A DNA stretch of 64,000 nucleotides from Streptomyces adelaidensis (GCF_016598475.1 NZ_JAEMUX010000012.1:62001-126000), one strand, 5' to 3'. Positions 29,044 to 37,184 are shown, counted from the first letter of the stretch. Made by a program: numbers and translations. The notes: a model not told the origin generated them from the letters alone.

Positions 29044-31127
29044 GTGTCACGCAAGTCCCCGGGGCATGCCCGCTGGACTGCCCGGACGGCTGCAGTTGGC
29101 AAGTGACGGTCCGGGACGGTGAGGCCGTCGCGCTGCGCGGCACCCCGGACCATCCCTACACCAGGGGCACCCTGTGCGTGAAAGTCAACCAGTTCCTGGA
29201 GCACACGCGTGCGCCGGACCGGCTGCTTCACCCGCTGCGGCGCATCGGCCGCAAGGGCGAGGGCCGGTTCGAACGCATCAGCTGGGACAGCGCCCTGGGC
29301 GAGATCGCGCGGCGGTTGACGGAGACCACCGAACGCCATGGTGGCGAGGCGATCTGGCCGTACCAGGGCACCGGAACCCTCGGCTTCCTCCAAGGGCTGC
29401 AGGGGCGGGCCGGCAGCAGGCTGTGGAACGTACTGGGTGCTTCGCGCCACGACATGACCATCTGCTCGATCGCCGGTCTCGCCGGACTCCAGTACACACT
29501 CGGCACCAGCACCGGGATCGATCCGGAGAATCTGGTTCATTCCCGGCTGATCCTGCTGTGGGGGAGCAATCCCCTCACGACCCACCACCACCTCTGGAAG
29601 GTGATCCAGCGCGCGCGGCGCGACGGTGCACATGTCGTCGTCATCGACCCGATCCGCAGCCGCACAGCGGCCCAGGCCGACGAGCACATCGCGCCCCTTC
29701 CGGGCACGGACGCGGCGCTCGCCCTGGGCCTCATGCACGTGGTTCTCCAGGAGGGTGCCGAGGACCAGGAGTACCTGGACACCTACACCGTGGGGTGGGA
29801 GGAGTTCCGGAAGAGAGTGCTGGAGTTCAGCCCGCGTCTCACGGCGCAGGAAACGGGAGTGACCGAGGAGGAGATCGTCCGGCTCGGACGGCGCATCGCC
29901 AACAGTCGGCCCACCGCCATCCGGGTGTCGCAGGGCATTCAGCGCCACGCCGGGGGCGGCACCGCCCTGCGAACCCTCGCCTGTCTGCCCGCCGTGACCG
30001 GCGACTGGCGGCGACCCGGCGGCGGTCTGCTCTACTCGACCGACGGATACTTCGGCGGGAACCGTGAGGCCCTCTACCGGGACGACCTGCTGAGCCGTCC
30101 CGTACGGAGCCTGTCCATGACGCGGTTGGCCGAAGGGCTGCTGGAGACGGACGATCCACCCGTCGAGGCACTGATCGTCTACGGCGCCAACCCTCTGGCC
30201 AGTTCCCCTGATCAGAACCGAATCCGCCAGGGCCTGGTCCGGGAAGACCTCTTCACCGTGGTCATGGATCACTTCCAGACCGACACCGCCGACTACGCGG
30301 ACATCGTGTTGCCCGCCACCATGCAGCCCGAGCACCTGGACGTGCACGACGGCTACGGCCATCTGTACATCACCTGGAACGAACCGGCGGTTGCCCCGCC
30401 CGGGGAGTGCCTGTCCACCACAGAGACGTTCCGGCGCCTGGCCCGGGCCATGAAGCTGACGGAACCGGCGCTGTACGCCAGCGACGAAGAACTGGCGGGC
30501 GAACTCCTCGACTCCCGGCACCCGTCCCTGGCCGGCATCACCGTGGACACACTGCGCGACAGAGGATGGGCGCGGCTCTCCTACCCGAAGGGGTACGTGC
30601 CCTTCGAGAACGGTTTCCCCACCCCGTCGGGGAAACTCGAGTTCCTCTCGGAGACCGCCCGGGCAGACGGCTTCGACGCCGTGGCCGGATACGTTCCGGC
30701 CACGGAGACCCGTGACACCCAACTGGCAGAGTCTTTCCCCTTCGTCCTCCTTTCCGTGGCGAACCACTTCTTCCTCAACACCATCTTCGGAAACAAGCCT
30801 GCGCTGCGCCGCCGGGCCGGCCCGCCGTATGTCGTGCTGCACCCGAAGGACGCCGCGGCGAGCGGCATCGTGACCGGCGACCCTGTCCAAGTGGCCAACA
30901 GCCGAGGCGCCTTCGAGGCCCTGGTCAGAATCGACGACGTCGTACGCCCAGGAGTCGCCATGACGACCAAGGGCCACTGGCCCAAACTGACTGACGGCTC
31001 CGGCCCGAACGCCACCGTCGACGAACGGGACGCGGACATGGGCGGCGGAGCGGTCTTCCACGACAACCGCGTGCGGATCACACCCCTGCCTCCGCGCGGG
31101 GACGACAGCAGTGAGGACTGCGCATGA
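29040..31127 (+). CDS. Molybdopterin-dependent oxidoreductase (DMSO-reductase superfamily)
   Basis: A 695-residue, single-subunit-type enzyme. A 4Fe-4S site near the N-terminus has Cys10, Cys14, Cys18 and Cys46 (CPLDCPDGC, then TLCVK). The molybdopterin domain includes GTGTLGFLQGLQG, DMTICSIAGLAG (Cys142, possible Mo-side residue), LWGSNPLTTHHH and VVIDPIRSRTA. The C-terminal MGD-binding barrel has PYVVLHPKDAAASGI and VANSRGAF. There is no Tat signal, so it is cytoplasmic. No electron-transfer subunit or cofactor-maturation gene is adjacent. In this operon it presumably oxidises or reduces an intermediate. It starts inside the DapF-like stop and ends inside the AKR start. Confidence 0.85.
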   Translation: MSVTQVPGACPLDCPDGCSWQVTVRDGEAVALRGTPDHPYTRGTLCVKVNQFLEHTRAPDRLLHPLRRIGRKGEGRFERISWDSALGEIARRLTETTERHGGEAIWPYQGTGTLGFLQGLQGRAGSRLWNVLGASRHDMTICSIAGLAGLQYTLGTSTGIDPENLVHSRLILLWGSNPLTTHHHLWKVIQRARRDGAHVVVIDPIRSRTAAQADEHIAPLPGTDAALALGLMHVVLQEGAEDQEYLDTYTVGWEEFRKRVLEFSPRLTAQETGVTEEEIVRLGRRIANSRPTAIRVSQGIQRHAGGGTALRTLACLPAVTGDWRRPGGGLLYSTDGYFGGNREALYRDDLLSRPVRSLSMTRLAEGLLETDDPPVEALIVYGANPLASSPDQNRIRQGLVREDLFTVVMDHFQTDTADYADIVLPATMQPEHLDVHDGYGHLYITWNEPAVAPPGECLSTTETFRRLARAMKLTEPALYASDEELAGELLDSRHPSLAGITVDTLRDRGWARLSYPKGYVPFENGFPTPSGKLEFLSETARADGFDAVAGYVPATETRDTQLAESFPFVLLSVANHFFLNTIFGNKPALRRRAGPPYVVLHPKDAAASGIVTGDPVQVANSRGAFEALVRIDDVVRPGVAMTTKGHWPKLTDGSGPNATVDERDADMGGGAVFHDNRVRITPLPPRGDDSSEDCA

Positions 31128-32113
31128 AATTCAGACAACTGGGCCGTAGTGGACTTCAGGTCAGCGAGATCGCCTGCGGAAACTGGCTCACGCACGGCGC
31201 CCAGATCAACGACGACCAGGCCGTCCAGTGCGTCCATGCCGCGCTGGACGCCGGAATCACCACGTTCGACACGGCCGACGTGTACGCGGGCACAGCCGCC
31301 GAGGCCGTACTCGGCAAGGCGCTGAAAGGCCAGCGTCGCGAGTCCCTGGTGATCTCCACCAAGGTGTTCTTCCCGACCGGTCCCGGACCGAACGACGGCG
31401 GTCTGTCCCGCAAACACATCACCGAGGCCATCAACGGCTCACTGTCGAGACTGGGCACCGACTACGTCGACCTGTACCAGGCACATCGCTTCGACCACCG
31501 GACACCGCTCGAGGAGACCCTCAAGACCTTCGACGACCTCATCCGGCAAGGCAAGGTCCTCTACATCGGCGTCTCGGAGTGGACCGCGGACCAGATCGCA
31601 CGGGCCATGAAACTCGCCGGCGAACTGGGCCTGGACCAGTTCGTGTCCAACCAGCCCCAGTACTCGATGCTCTGGCGTGTCATCGAGGAGGAGGTCGTAC
31701 CCCTCTGTGAACAGGAAGGTCTCAGCCAGATCGTCTGGTCGCCTCTCGCTCAAGGCGTACTCACCGGCAAGTACCTGCCCGGGCATCCTCCGCCCGCCGG
31801 ATCGCGGGCCACGGACGAGGTGGGCTCCGGCTGGGTGAAGACCTTCCTGCGCGACGAAGTGCTCGAGAGAGTGCAGCAGCTCACCCCCATCGCTCAGGAG
31901 CTGGGCCTGACCCCGGCCCAGCTCGCTGTCGCCTGGACGCTGCAGAACCCGAACGTCGCCTCGGCCATCGTGGGCGCCTCCCGGCCGGAGCAGATACGCG
32001 ACAGCGCAAAGGCTGCGGGCATCCGTATCGACCCGGCGCTGATGCGTCGCATCGACACCGCCCTCGGCCCGGTCATCGAACGTGATCCAGCCAAGGTGGA
32101 CAGCGCCGAGTAA
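31124..32113 (+). CDS. Aldo-keto reductase
   Basis: 329 residues; the ATG overlaps the stop of the molybdoenzyme (ATGA). The catalytic tetrad is complete: Asp49 and Tyr54 in FDTADVYAG, Lys80 in ISTKVFF and His121 in QAHRFD. The NADPH site is seen in WSPLAQGVLTGKY and the C-terminal IVGASRPEQIRDS. It resembles the beta-subunit-like (AKR6/YdhF-type) group. It would interconvert a carbonyl and an alcohol of a pathway intermediate. The aminotransferase begins 46 bp downstream. Confidence 0.9.
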   Translation: MKFRQLGRSGLQVSEIACGNWLTHGAQINDDQAVQCVHAALDAGITTFDTADVYAGTAAEAVLGKALKGQRRESLVISTKVFFPTGPGPNDGGLSRKHITEAINGSLSRLGTDYVDLYQAHRFDHRTPLEETLKTFDDLIRQGKVLYIGVSEWTADQIARAMKLAGELGLDQFVSNQPQYSMLWRVIEEEVVPLCEQEGLSQIVWSPLAQGVLTGKYLPGHPPPAGSRATDEVGSGWVKTFLRDEVLERVQQLTPIAQELGLTPAQLAVAWTLQNPNVASAIVGASRPEQIRDSAKAAGIRIDPALMRRIDTALGPVIERDPAKVDSAE

Positions 32114-32159
32114 TGCCACCTCCCATGCGTTCATTCCACCGAGTCCCTGGGGAATATCC

Positions 32160-33287
32160 ATGACCTTCACCCCGTTCGAACTGCTGGAATGGCAGGGGAG
32201 ACTGGGAGCCACGGCCACGTACAGCCTGGCCGACAGCGGCTGCCGGCCGATCCGGCTGCGCGACCTGGTGGACAACGAGCAGTCCCTGAGCCGACTTCTC
32301 AACAGCGAGCTGAGCTACCCGCCGACATGCGGCACGGACCAACTGCGCGCGCAGATAGCGCAGTGGCACGCCGGCAGCACGGAACATGCCTCGGAGGTCA
32401 TCGTCACCGTCGGGGCGGCAGAGGCCAACACAGTCGCCGTCGAGACCCTCATCCAACCCGGGGACCACGTGGTGACTATGTCACCCGGCTACCGTCAAGT
32501 CTGGGGTGCCGCCCTCAACCGGGGCGCCGTCGTCGAGGATTTCCCACTGGACCCGCAGCGTGGCTGGCGACCCGACATCGCCGCGCTGGCAAACGCGGTC
32601 CGCCCGGACACCCGAGCCATCTCGGTGACGACCCCCAACAACCCGGCCGGCACCATCCTCACCGAGGAGGAGATACAAGCGATCGTCTCCATCGCGGACC
32701 GTGCGGGCGCATGGATCCTCTCCGACGAAGTGCACCGCGGCACCGAACTCCACACCGACGAGGCCAGCCCCACCTTCTGGGGGCGGTACGACCGAGTCGT
32801 ATGCGTCGGCAGCCTCTCCAAGGCATTCGGCATGCCAGGTCTGCGTCTCGGCTGGCTGATCGCACCACCCACGCTCACACCGCAGCTTCGCCAACGACAC
32901 GAATACACCACCGTCTCCGCAGCCGGGCCGGCAATGGCCCTCGCGGAACTGGCGCTCACCCCCACCACCCGCACCCGACTGCTGAACCGCTACCGCGGCT
33001 TCCTCCGCGAGAGCTGGACCCAGATGCAGCAGTGGATCGACTCCCACGACCAACTGCTGTCGGCCGTGCCGCCCCAGGCCACCTCCCTGGCATTCGTCCG
33101 CTACCACCTGGACCTGCCCAGCACCGAAGTCGCCGAGGCACTGCACGCCCGCGGCGGCGTGCTGGTCGGCGCCGGGACCCACTTCGGAACCGAGCACCAC
33201 CTCCGGTTCACCTACGGGCAGGAACCGGCCCAGCTGGCAGCCGCTCTGGAAAAGGCCTCACATGTTCTGAAAGAACTGAGTGCGTGA
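32160..33287 (+). CDS. PLP-dependent class I/II aminotransferase-fold enzyme
   Basis: 375 residues starting at ATG 32160. The PLP Lys is Lys221 in GSLSKAFGMPGLRLGW. Asn161 is in TPNNPAG and the pyridine-binding Asp189 in ILSDEVHRG, where the usual Tyr after DEV is His192. The C-terminal carboxylate-binding Arg is in HLRFTYG. It could be a transaminase or a beta/gamma-eliminating enzyme, and the Tyr-to-His change at the cofactor pocket leaves this open. Its stop overlaps the GTG start of the reductase (GTGA at 33284-33287). Confidence 0.85.
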   Translation: MTFTPFELLEWQGRLGATATYSLADSGCRPIRLRDLVDNEQSLSRLLNSELSYPPTCGTDQLRAQIAQWHAGSTEHASEVIVTVGAAEANTVAVETLIQPGDHVVTMSPGYRQVWGAALNRGAVVEDFPLDPQRGWRPDIAALANAVRPDTRAISVTTPNNPAGTILTEEEIQAIVSIADRAGAWILSDEVHRGTELHTDEASPTFWGRYDRVVCVGSLSKAFGMPGLRLGWLIAPPTLTPQLRQRHEYTTVSAAGPAMALAELALTPTTRTRLLNRYRGFLRESWTQMQQWIDSHDQLLSAVPPQATSLAFVRYHLDLPSTEVAEALHARGGVLVGAGTHFGTEHHLRFTYGQEPAQLAAALEKASHVLKELSA

Positions 33288-34216
33288 ACCCCACAGCACT
33301 GCCACTGATCGACGCCTGCGAACTGGCGCGCCGCCTGCCCATGCCACGAGCCATTCAGGCAGTGCAACAAGCCCTGCGCGCGGGGCTGGACCCCGAAGCG
33401 GACGTCCCCCGCACCGTGCTCGACGTCGACGCGGGCCAGCTGCTGCTGATGCCCTCCACGACATCCTCGTACACCGGAGTGAAGATCGCTGGAGTCGCGC
33501 CCCGCAACCCCGCCCGCGGGCAGCCACGCATCATCGCCTCCTACCTCCTGATGGACGCAGCCACGCTCCGCCCGACAGCCCTGATCGACGGCTCCGCCCT
33601 GACCCTGCTGCGCACCCCCGCGGTTTCCGCCGTCGCCGTGGACCACCTGGCGGTCCCGGATGCCGAACGGCTCGTCCTCTTCGGAGCCGGACCGCAGGCA
33701 TGGGGCCACGTGGAAGCAATCCGGGCCGTGCGCCCCGTCTCCTCGGTCGGCGTCGTCGCGCGTCGCCCAGAGCAGGCAGCGAAGCTGGTCGAGCGCTGCC
33801 AGAAGGCCGATCTGGACGCAGAGACGGTTCCCTCAGAAGCCGTCGCGACCGCCGACATCGTGGCCTGCTGCACGACATCGCGTACGCCGCTGTTCCAGGC
33901 CGCAGCCGTCGCATCCCACACAGTCGTCGTAGCCATCGGATCTCACGAACCGACGGCCCGAGAGGTGGACACCGAATTCGTCGCCCGGGCCACAGTCGTT
34001 GTCGAAGCGCGCACCGCGGCGCTGAGTGAGGCAGGCGACATCCTGATTCCTCTGCGCTCCGGCGACATCGGTACGGAGGCGATAGCTGGCAACCTGTCCG
34101 AGCTTGTGCGCGGAGCCGTGAACGTCATGCCCCAGAGGCCAAAGCTTTTCAAGAGCGTGGGCATGTCATGGCAGGACCTGGTTGTGGCCGCAGCTGCCGT
34201 CGAAGGGCTCTCATAA
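33284..34216 (+). CDS. Ornithine cyclodeaminase / mu-crystallin-family enzyme
   Basis: The GTG at 33284 overlaps the aminotransferase stop; 310 residues. Family residues: Lys67 (GVKIAG), Arg110 (LLRTPAVSAVA), the Rossmann motif LFGAGPQAWGH (132-142) and GSHEPTAREVD (219-229). The family includes cyclodeaminases that make proline from ornithine, imine (pyrroline/piperideine-carboxylate) reductases and SbnB-type dehydrogenases. In this operon an imine or 2-oxo acid reductase of a cyclic or diamino acid is plausible. It is the last enzyme of the operon. Confidence 0.85.
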   Translation: MNPTALPLIDACELARRLPMPRAIQAVQQALRAGLDPEADVPRTVLDVDAGQLLLMPSTTSSYTGVKIAGVAPRNPARGQPRIIASYLLMDAATLRPTALIDGSALTLLRTPAVSAVAVDHLAVPDAERLVLFGAGPQAWGHVEAIRAVRPVSSVGVVARRPEQAAKLVERCQKADLDAETVPSEAVATADIVACCTTSRTPLFQAAAVASHTVVVAIGSHEPTAREVDTEFVARATVVVEARTAALSEAGDILIPLRSGDIGTEAIAGNLSELVRGAVNVMPQRPKLFKSVGMSWQDLVVAAAAVEGLS

Positions 34217-34281
34217 GCGCACAAATATGGCCGGAATCTGATGCCAGGTGACAGTCCTGGCGCTGTCGCTGAGGCGTGCCA

Positions 34282-34533
34282 ATGACCAGGCTGGGAGCCA
34301 TGAACAACACATTCGACACCGCCGTCCAGACCGTGATCACTCTGACCGTATTGGCAGTCGCGGTACTCCCCGCGATCATCGGGACCATCCGTGACCGCCG
34401 TATCCATGTCCAGTTACGAGACGCGGAGGAGGGACGGGACCGTCGCACCGGCGTCCTGGTCGTGTTCGACCTCGCTTACGGTCCGCATGAGGACAGGGTC
34501 TTCCGCGCGCATGCGGGCCGAAGCACCAAGTGA
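34282..34533 (+). CDS. Small single-pass membrane protein
   Basis: 83 residues; the ATG at 34282 has GAGG 7 bases upstream. Residues ~10-33 (FDTAVQTVITLTVLAVAVLPAI) form one transmembrane helix, followed by a charged tail rich in Arg/Asp/Glu. Codon use is typical of Streptomyces. It is on the cluster strand, 65 bp after the reductase gene, and might be a minor subunit or unrelated cargo. I do not recognise a family. Confidence 0.45.
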   Translation: MTRLGAMNNTFDTAVQTVITLTVLAVAVLPAIIGTIRDRRIHVQLRDAEEGRDRRTGVLVVFDLAYGPHEDRVFRAHAGRSTK

Positions 34534-34684
34534 TGGGGGACACGCAGTTGAGCTGGGCACCACCCTGTACGGCGTCATCGCCTCGCCACCGCCCTCTGGC
34601 AAAGCGGTCGGGAAGGCCCTAGAAGCAGTTACCCAGAGTGACAAACCACGAGTAGCTGATCCTCTTTCGCCCTGTAAAACAGCT

Positions 34685-34822
34685 CATGAGGGCGGTGCCG
34701 TCCAGCCCGTGCCGCTCGGCCCAGCGCCGCCAGACGCGTTCGACGGCGGCGTCGGAGTTGACGAGGGTGCCGTCCATGTCCAGCAGGAGGGCGCGGGCGG
34801 TCAGAACGGTGGCGGCCGTCAT
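34685..34822 (-). pseudogene. HAD-family phosphatase, N-terminal 46 codons (other half of the split gene)
   Basis: The ATG at 34820-34822 starts TAATVLTARALLLDMDGTLV with the HAD motif I nucleophile Asp15 and acid Asp17. It continues to RHGLDGTAL and the junction Met. After it, the frame reads 22 codons of insertion DNA before a stop at 34619. The missing 175 residues are at 21044-21574. Sequence upstream (34823-35035) would be the original promoter. Confidence 0.9.
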
Positions 34823-35035
34823 CGGCAGGCTCCAAGGGGCGGGAACGGGAAACCGGAGGGGCGCCACGAACAGCCGTACCCAGGAGCAGCCGCGCCCAGG
34901 GACGGGCGGCCCCGGAGGGAACCGGGCAGCCCCGGAGGGACAAGGTGGCCCCGCCCACCGGTCAGGGAGTGCGGGCGGGAGCCACTTTGTTTCTCTACGA
35001 TACAAAACAAGGGGGTCGCCCGCCACCCCTCTCCC

Positions 35036-35617
35036 TCAACCCGTCACGGCCTCCCACAGACTCCACACACCGAGCCCCGTCATCAGCACGGCGGCGACCC
35101 GCGTCATGAGGTCCAGCGGCACCCGCTTCATCAGCGCCCTGCCGCCGACGATCCCGAGTCCGGCCACGGCCCACAGGGCGAGGACCGCCCCGAGGCCCAC
35201 GGACAGCGGATCGTCGTACCGGGCCGCGAGGTTCGCCGTCATGATCTGTGTCAGATCCCCGAACTCGGCGACCAGGATGAGCATGAAGCCCGCCCCCGAG
35301 ACCTTCCAGAAGCTCTGATTCTCGGGCCGGCGGATCTCCTCGTCATCCTCGCCCTTCTTCAGGAGCAGCACCGCCGCGCCGCCGAGGAACAGCACTCCCG
35401 TCAGCGCGTGCACGATCTGCTGCGGCAGCAGCGTGAGCACGCTGCCCGCCGCGACCGCGAGCGCGACGTGCACGGCGAAGGCGGCGGCGACACCGGCGAA
35501 GACGTACGAGGCGCGGTAACGGGTGCCGAGCACGAGACCGGCGAGAGCGGTCTTGTCGGGGAGTTCGGCGAGGAAGACGACGCCGAAGACGAGCGCCGTG
35601 ACACTGAAGCTGATCAA
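35036..35617 (-). CDS. TMEM165/GDT1 (UPF0016) family cation transporter
   Basis: 193 residues, six or seven hydrophobic helices in two repeats. Each repeat carries the family's acidic motif: ELPDKTALAG (18-27) and EFGDLTQIM (about 117-125), consensus E-x-G-D-K/R-T/S, in which the first copy has Pro for Gly. A charged cytoplasmic loop (KKGEDDEEIRRPENQ) separates the repeats. Family members move Mn2+ or Ca2+ out of the cytoplasm against protons. It is a single-gene unit with a ~250-base upstream leader in which I cannot recognise a yybP-ykoY riboswitch. Confidence 0.85.
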   Translation of the reverse strand: MISFSVTALVFGVVFLAELPDKTALAGLVLGTRYRASYVFAGVAAAFAVHVALAVAAGSVLTLLPQQIVHALTGVLFLGGAAVLLLKKGEDDEEIRRPENQSFWKVSGAGFMLILVAEFGDLTQIMTANLAARYDDPLSVGLGAVLALWAVAGLGIVGGRALMKRVPLDLMTRVAAVLMTGLGVWSLWEAVTG

Positions 35618-36126
35618 GGTTCCTCAATCGGTCGGGCCACCCCGCCGAGAGAAACCATCCGCTGACGCGACACCTCGGCACGGCAGCACACGGTCGCCCG
35701 CACCGAAACGGTACGGGACGGAAGACTGACCGCGCCGAACGGCACGGACGGTGCACTGCTTGCCGAAGGTCTCGCTGGCGGGCCCCGAATCACGGGACCT
35801 GCCTCCGGGCGCCGGCTCAGACGAGCTGAGCAGTATGTCGACGGTCCGGCGAGAATCTTACTAAGACACACATATGTGGGCCCTCGGCCTGCATCCAGCA
35901 TGCATGCCCGATGCGAGAGGTCGTTCGCCTACCCCCGCCCCACAAAGGACAGCGCCCCCGGTCCGGAGACCGAGGGCGCCGCGGCCCATCCCTACCGCCT
36001 GGCAGCAGGACAGGGAGGGCCGTTCGAGGAGGGGGATAGCTCCGTCCCTACCCCCGCTCTTCAAGATCACACAATGCCGAATATATTCCGCCGACAGAAG
36101 ATCGTGGCCGGTCAAGCGTTTACGGA
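35618..36126. other. Intergenic region upstream of TMEM165 gene and HTH gene
   Basis: About 500 bp without a convincing gene. It holds the minus-strand leader and promoter for the TMEM165 gene (a TAAGAT hexamer near 35856-35861 on the minus strand is a possible -10), a terminator-like hairpin at 35952-35979, and TACCCCC/GGGGGAT blocks (35930, 36032-36056). These blocks resemble the palindromes at 37185-37233. Confidence 0.45.
35952..35979. terminator. Hairpin in the intergenic region
   Basis: GCGCCCCCGGTC pairs with GACCGAGGGCGC (11 of 12 positions) across CGGA. It is not close behind any gene I can call, so which transcript it ends is unclear. Confidence 0.55.
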
Positions 36127-36366
36127 GTGCGCGATCTACCACCTGACGATGACAACTGGTTCGCCGAGCGGCAATGGGCTGTCGGGAGGCGAGTGCAGGC
36201 CGAGCGGATACGCCAGAACCTGACCCAGGAGAACCTGTATCTCGCGGCCCGGGTGGACCGTCGGACCCTCCAGGCCCTTGAGGCCGGGAGCGGCAACCCA
36301 ACATTCGCCACACTGCACCGCATCGCATACGTCCTCGACGTACCCCTGTCTGATCTCGTGCAGTGA
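36127..36366 (+). CDS. Small XRE-family HTH regulator
   Basis: 79 residues from GTG 36127. The HTH_3 domain covers residues ~18-77: VGRRVQAERIRQNLTQENLY (helices 1-2), RVDRRTLQALEAGSGNPTFA (recognition helix) and LHRIAYVLDVPLSDLVQ. It is essentially only a DNA-binding domain. It is convergent with the two-gene minus-strand unit at 36461-37119, separated by two hairpins. The RBS is weak (ACGGA), so an internal start cannot be excluded. Confidence 0.75.
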   Translation: MRDLPPDDDNWFAERQWAVGRRVQAERIRQNLTQENLYLAARVDRRTLQALEAGSGNPTFATLHRIAYVLDVPLSDLVQ

Positions 36367-36424
36367 CCCGCCGCCGACGGGGGCGTGCGGCGGGTCACCG
36401 GCCGCCCCATCGGCACGGGGCGGC
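36365..36424. terminator. Two hairpins between convergent genes
   Basis: A perfect 10-bp stem (GACCCGCCGC at 36365-36374 with GCGGCGGGTC at 36387-36396) starts within the stop codon of the HTH gene. A second 8-bp stem (GCCGCCCC / GGGGCGGC, 36401-36424) follows. Together they can end transcription from both sides. Confidence 0.7.
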
Positions 36425-36460
36425 ATCCTGCGGCCGGGGTGCTGACCGACGGCAGGAGAC

Positions 36461-36619
36461 TCAGCGGCGTATGGAAATGGGGGCGGTCTGGGTCGGAGGC
36501 TGGGGGCACAGCCACGCGTGGTAGTACACGGTGGGCGCGGCCGTTGAGGCAGAGTCGGGGACGAACGACTCGTAGCGCTCGCGCTTCTTGATCGCCTCCT
36601 GGCAACGTCCGCAGATCAT
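36461..36619 (-). CDS. Small Cys-containing protein coupled to the upstream gene
   Basis: 52 residues; the ATG at 36617-36619 overlaps the stop of the 36616 gene (ATGA). ICGRCQEAI and YYHAWLCPQPP provide a CxxC pair and a His/Cys, suggesting a small zinc-ribbon. Too short to assign further. Confidence 0.6.
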   Translation of the reverse strand: MICGRCQEAIKKRERYESFVPDSASTAAPTVYYHAWLCPQPPTQTAPISIRR

Positions 36620-37119
36620 GATGCCGCCCCTACTGTGTCGTCGACTGCCAATACGGCACGGCCTTGCTCGACCAATCGTCGTACGGCCTCGGGGCGGCAG
36701 TAGTCGCCCTCGTATTGGGGAGGGACCAGCCAATAGGTTCCGGGGGGCGCGACGCGTTCTATGCGCGGGACGCCGAGGTACGCGTCCGCTCCGAGGCACT
36801 GGGCGTCGTTGTCGTTGTTGTCCCAGACGAGGCCAGCGTGCCAGTGGACGAGCGCGTAGTACGCGCGCCCGACCGAGAAGCTGTCGTGGATGACGGCCCC
36901 GTCGAGGCGGAAAGCGAGTTCCTCGGCGAGGGCCTTCGGCTCGTGAGTGCCGACTGCCGCGTGGACGAGCTGGCTGCTGAGGCGTACGGCGCTGAAACGC
37001 GTGGCCATAGGAAGGAGCGCGACGCCGCGGTCCGACCATTCGGCGCGGGCGCGGTCGGGGTGCGGGTGGGCGCGGGCGAGCCAGTCGGTGATGAGTCTGT
37101 TGAGAAGTGCCCGATTCAT
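36616..37119 (-). CDS. Conserved Streptomyces hypothetical next to an XRE/TPR regulator
   Basis: The ATG at 37117-37119 is preferred over GTG codons just upstream because GGAG sits 10 bases before it; 167 residues. It is a mixed helix/strand protein with no recognisable catalytic motif: NRALLNRLITDWLARAHPHP at the start and AEELAFRLDGAVIHDSF mid-protein. It is translationally coupled to a 52-residue Cys protein. Its promoter region carries three palindromes and lies behind the XRE/TPR regulator, so that regulator probably controls it. Confidence 0.65.
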   Translation of the reverse strand: MNRALLNRLITDWLARAHPHPDRARAEWSDRGVALLPMATRFSAVRLSSQLVHAAVGTHEPKALAEELAFRLDGAVIHDSFSVGRAYYALVHWHAGLVWDNNDNDAQCLGADAYLGVPRIERVAPPGTYWLVPPQYEGDYCRPEAVRRLVEQGRAVLAVDDTVGAAS

Positions 37120-37140
37120 CACTGCCACGCTCCACGGTTC

Positions 37141-37158
37141 GGTGATCGTCAGATCACC
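37141..37158. promoter_or_regulatory. Palindrome GGTGATC-GTCA-GATCACC
   Basis: Perfect 7-bp arms around 4 bases, 22 bp upstream of the minus-strand gene start. It may be an operator overlapping the promoter of the two-gene unit. Confidence 0.5.
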
Positions 37159-37184
37159 GACCGTAAGCGCGGCGGGCGGGCGCA

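Larger units (their letters stand above)
21575..34682. mobile_element. 13.1-kb insertion carrying a Tn3-family transposase and a metabolic gene cluster
   Basis: The ends are set by the interrupted HAD gene: CTCATG occurs at 21570-21575 and again at 34683-34688, and the gene reads through correctly when everything between the copies is removed. A 5-bp duplication (CTCAT) is what Tn3-family transposition leaves. By eye the outermost ~40 bases of the two ends are only weakly related as inverted repeats (GGGCGGAGGAGAT versus GGGCGAAAGAGGAT), so the mechanism is not proven. Cargo: transposase, EamA exporter, seven-enzyme operon and a small membrane protein. No resolvase is present. Confidence 0.7.

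Noticed and set aside
35618..35870. Mn-sensing yybP-ykoY riboswitch before the TMEM165 gene
   Set aside because: Expected from the family, but I could not find the conserved paired loops in the minus-strand leader; a covariance-model search would settle it.
35876..36223. 115-codon plus-strand frame before the small HTH gene
   Set aside because: No RBS, odd composition, crosses a terminator-like hairpin and overlaps the HTH gene in another frame.
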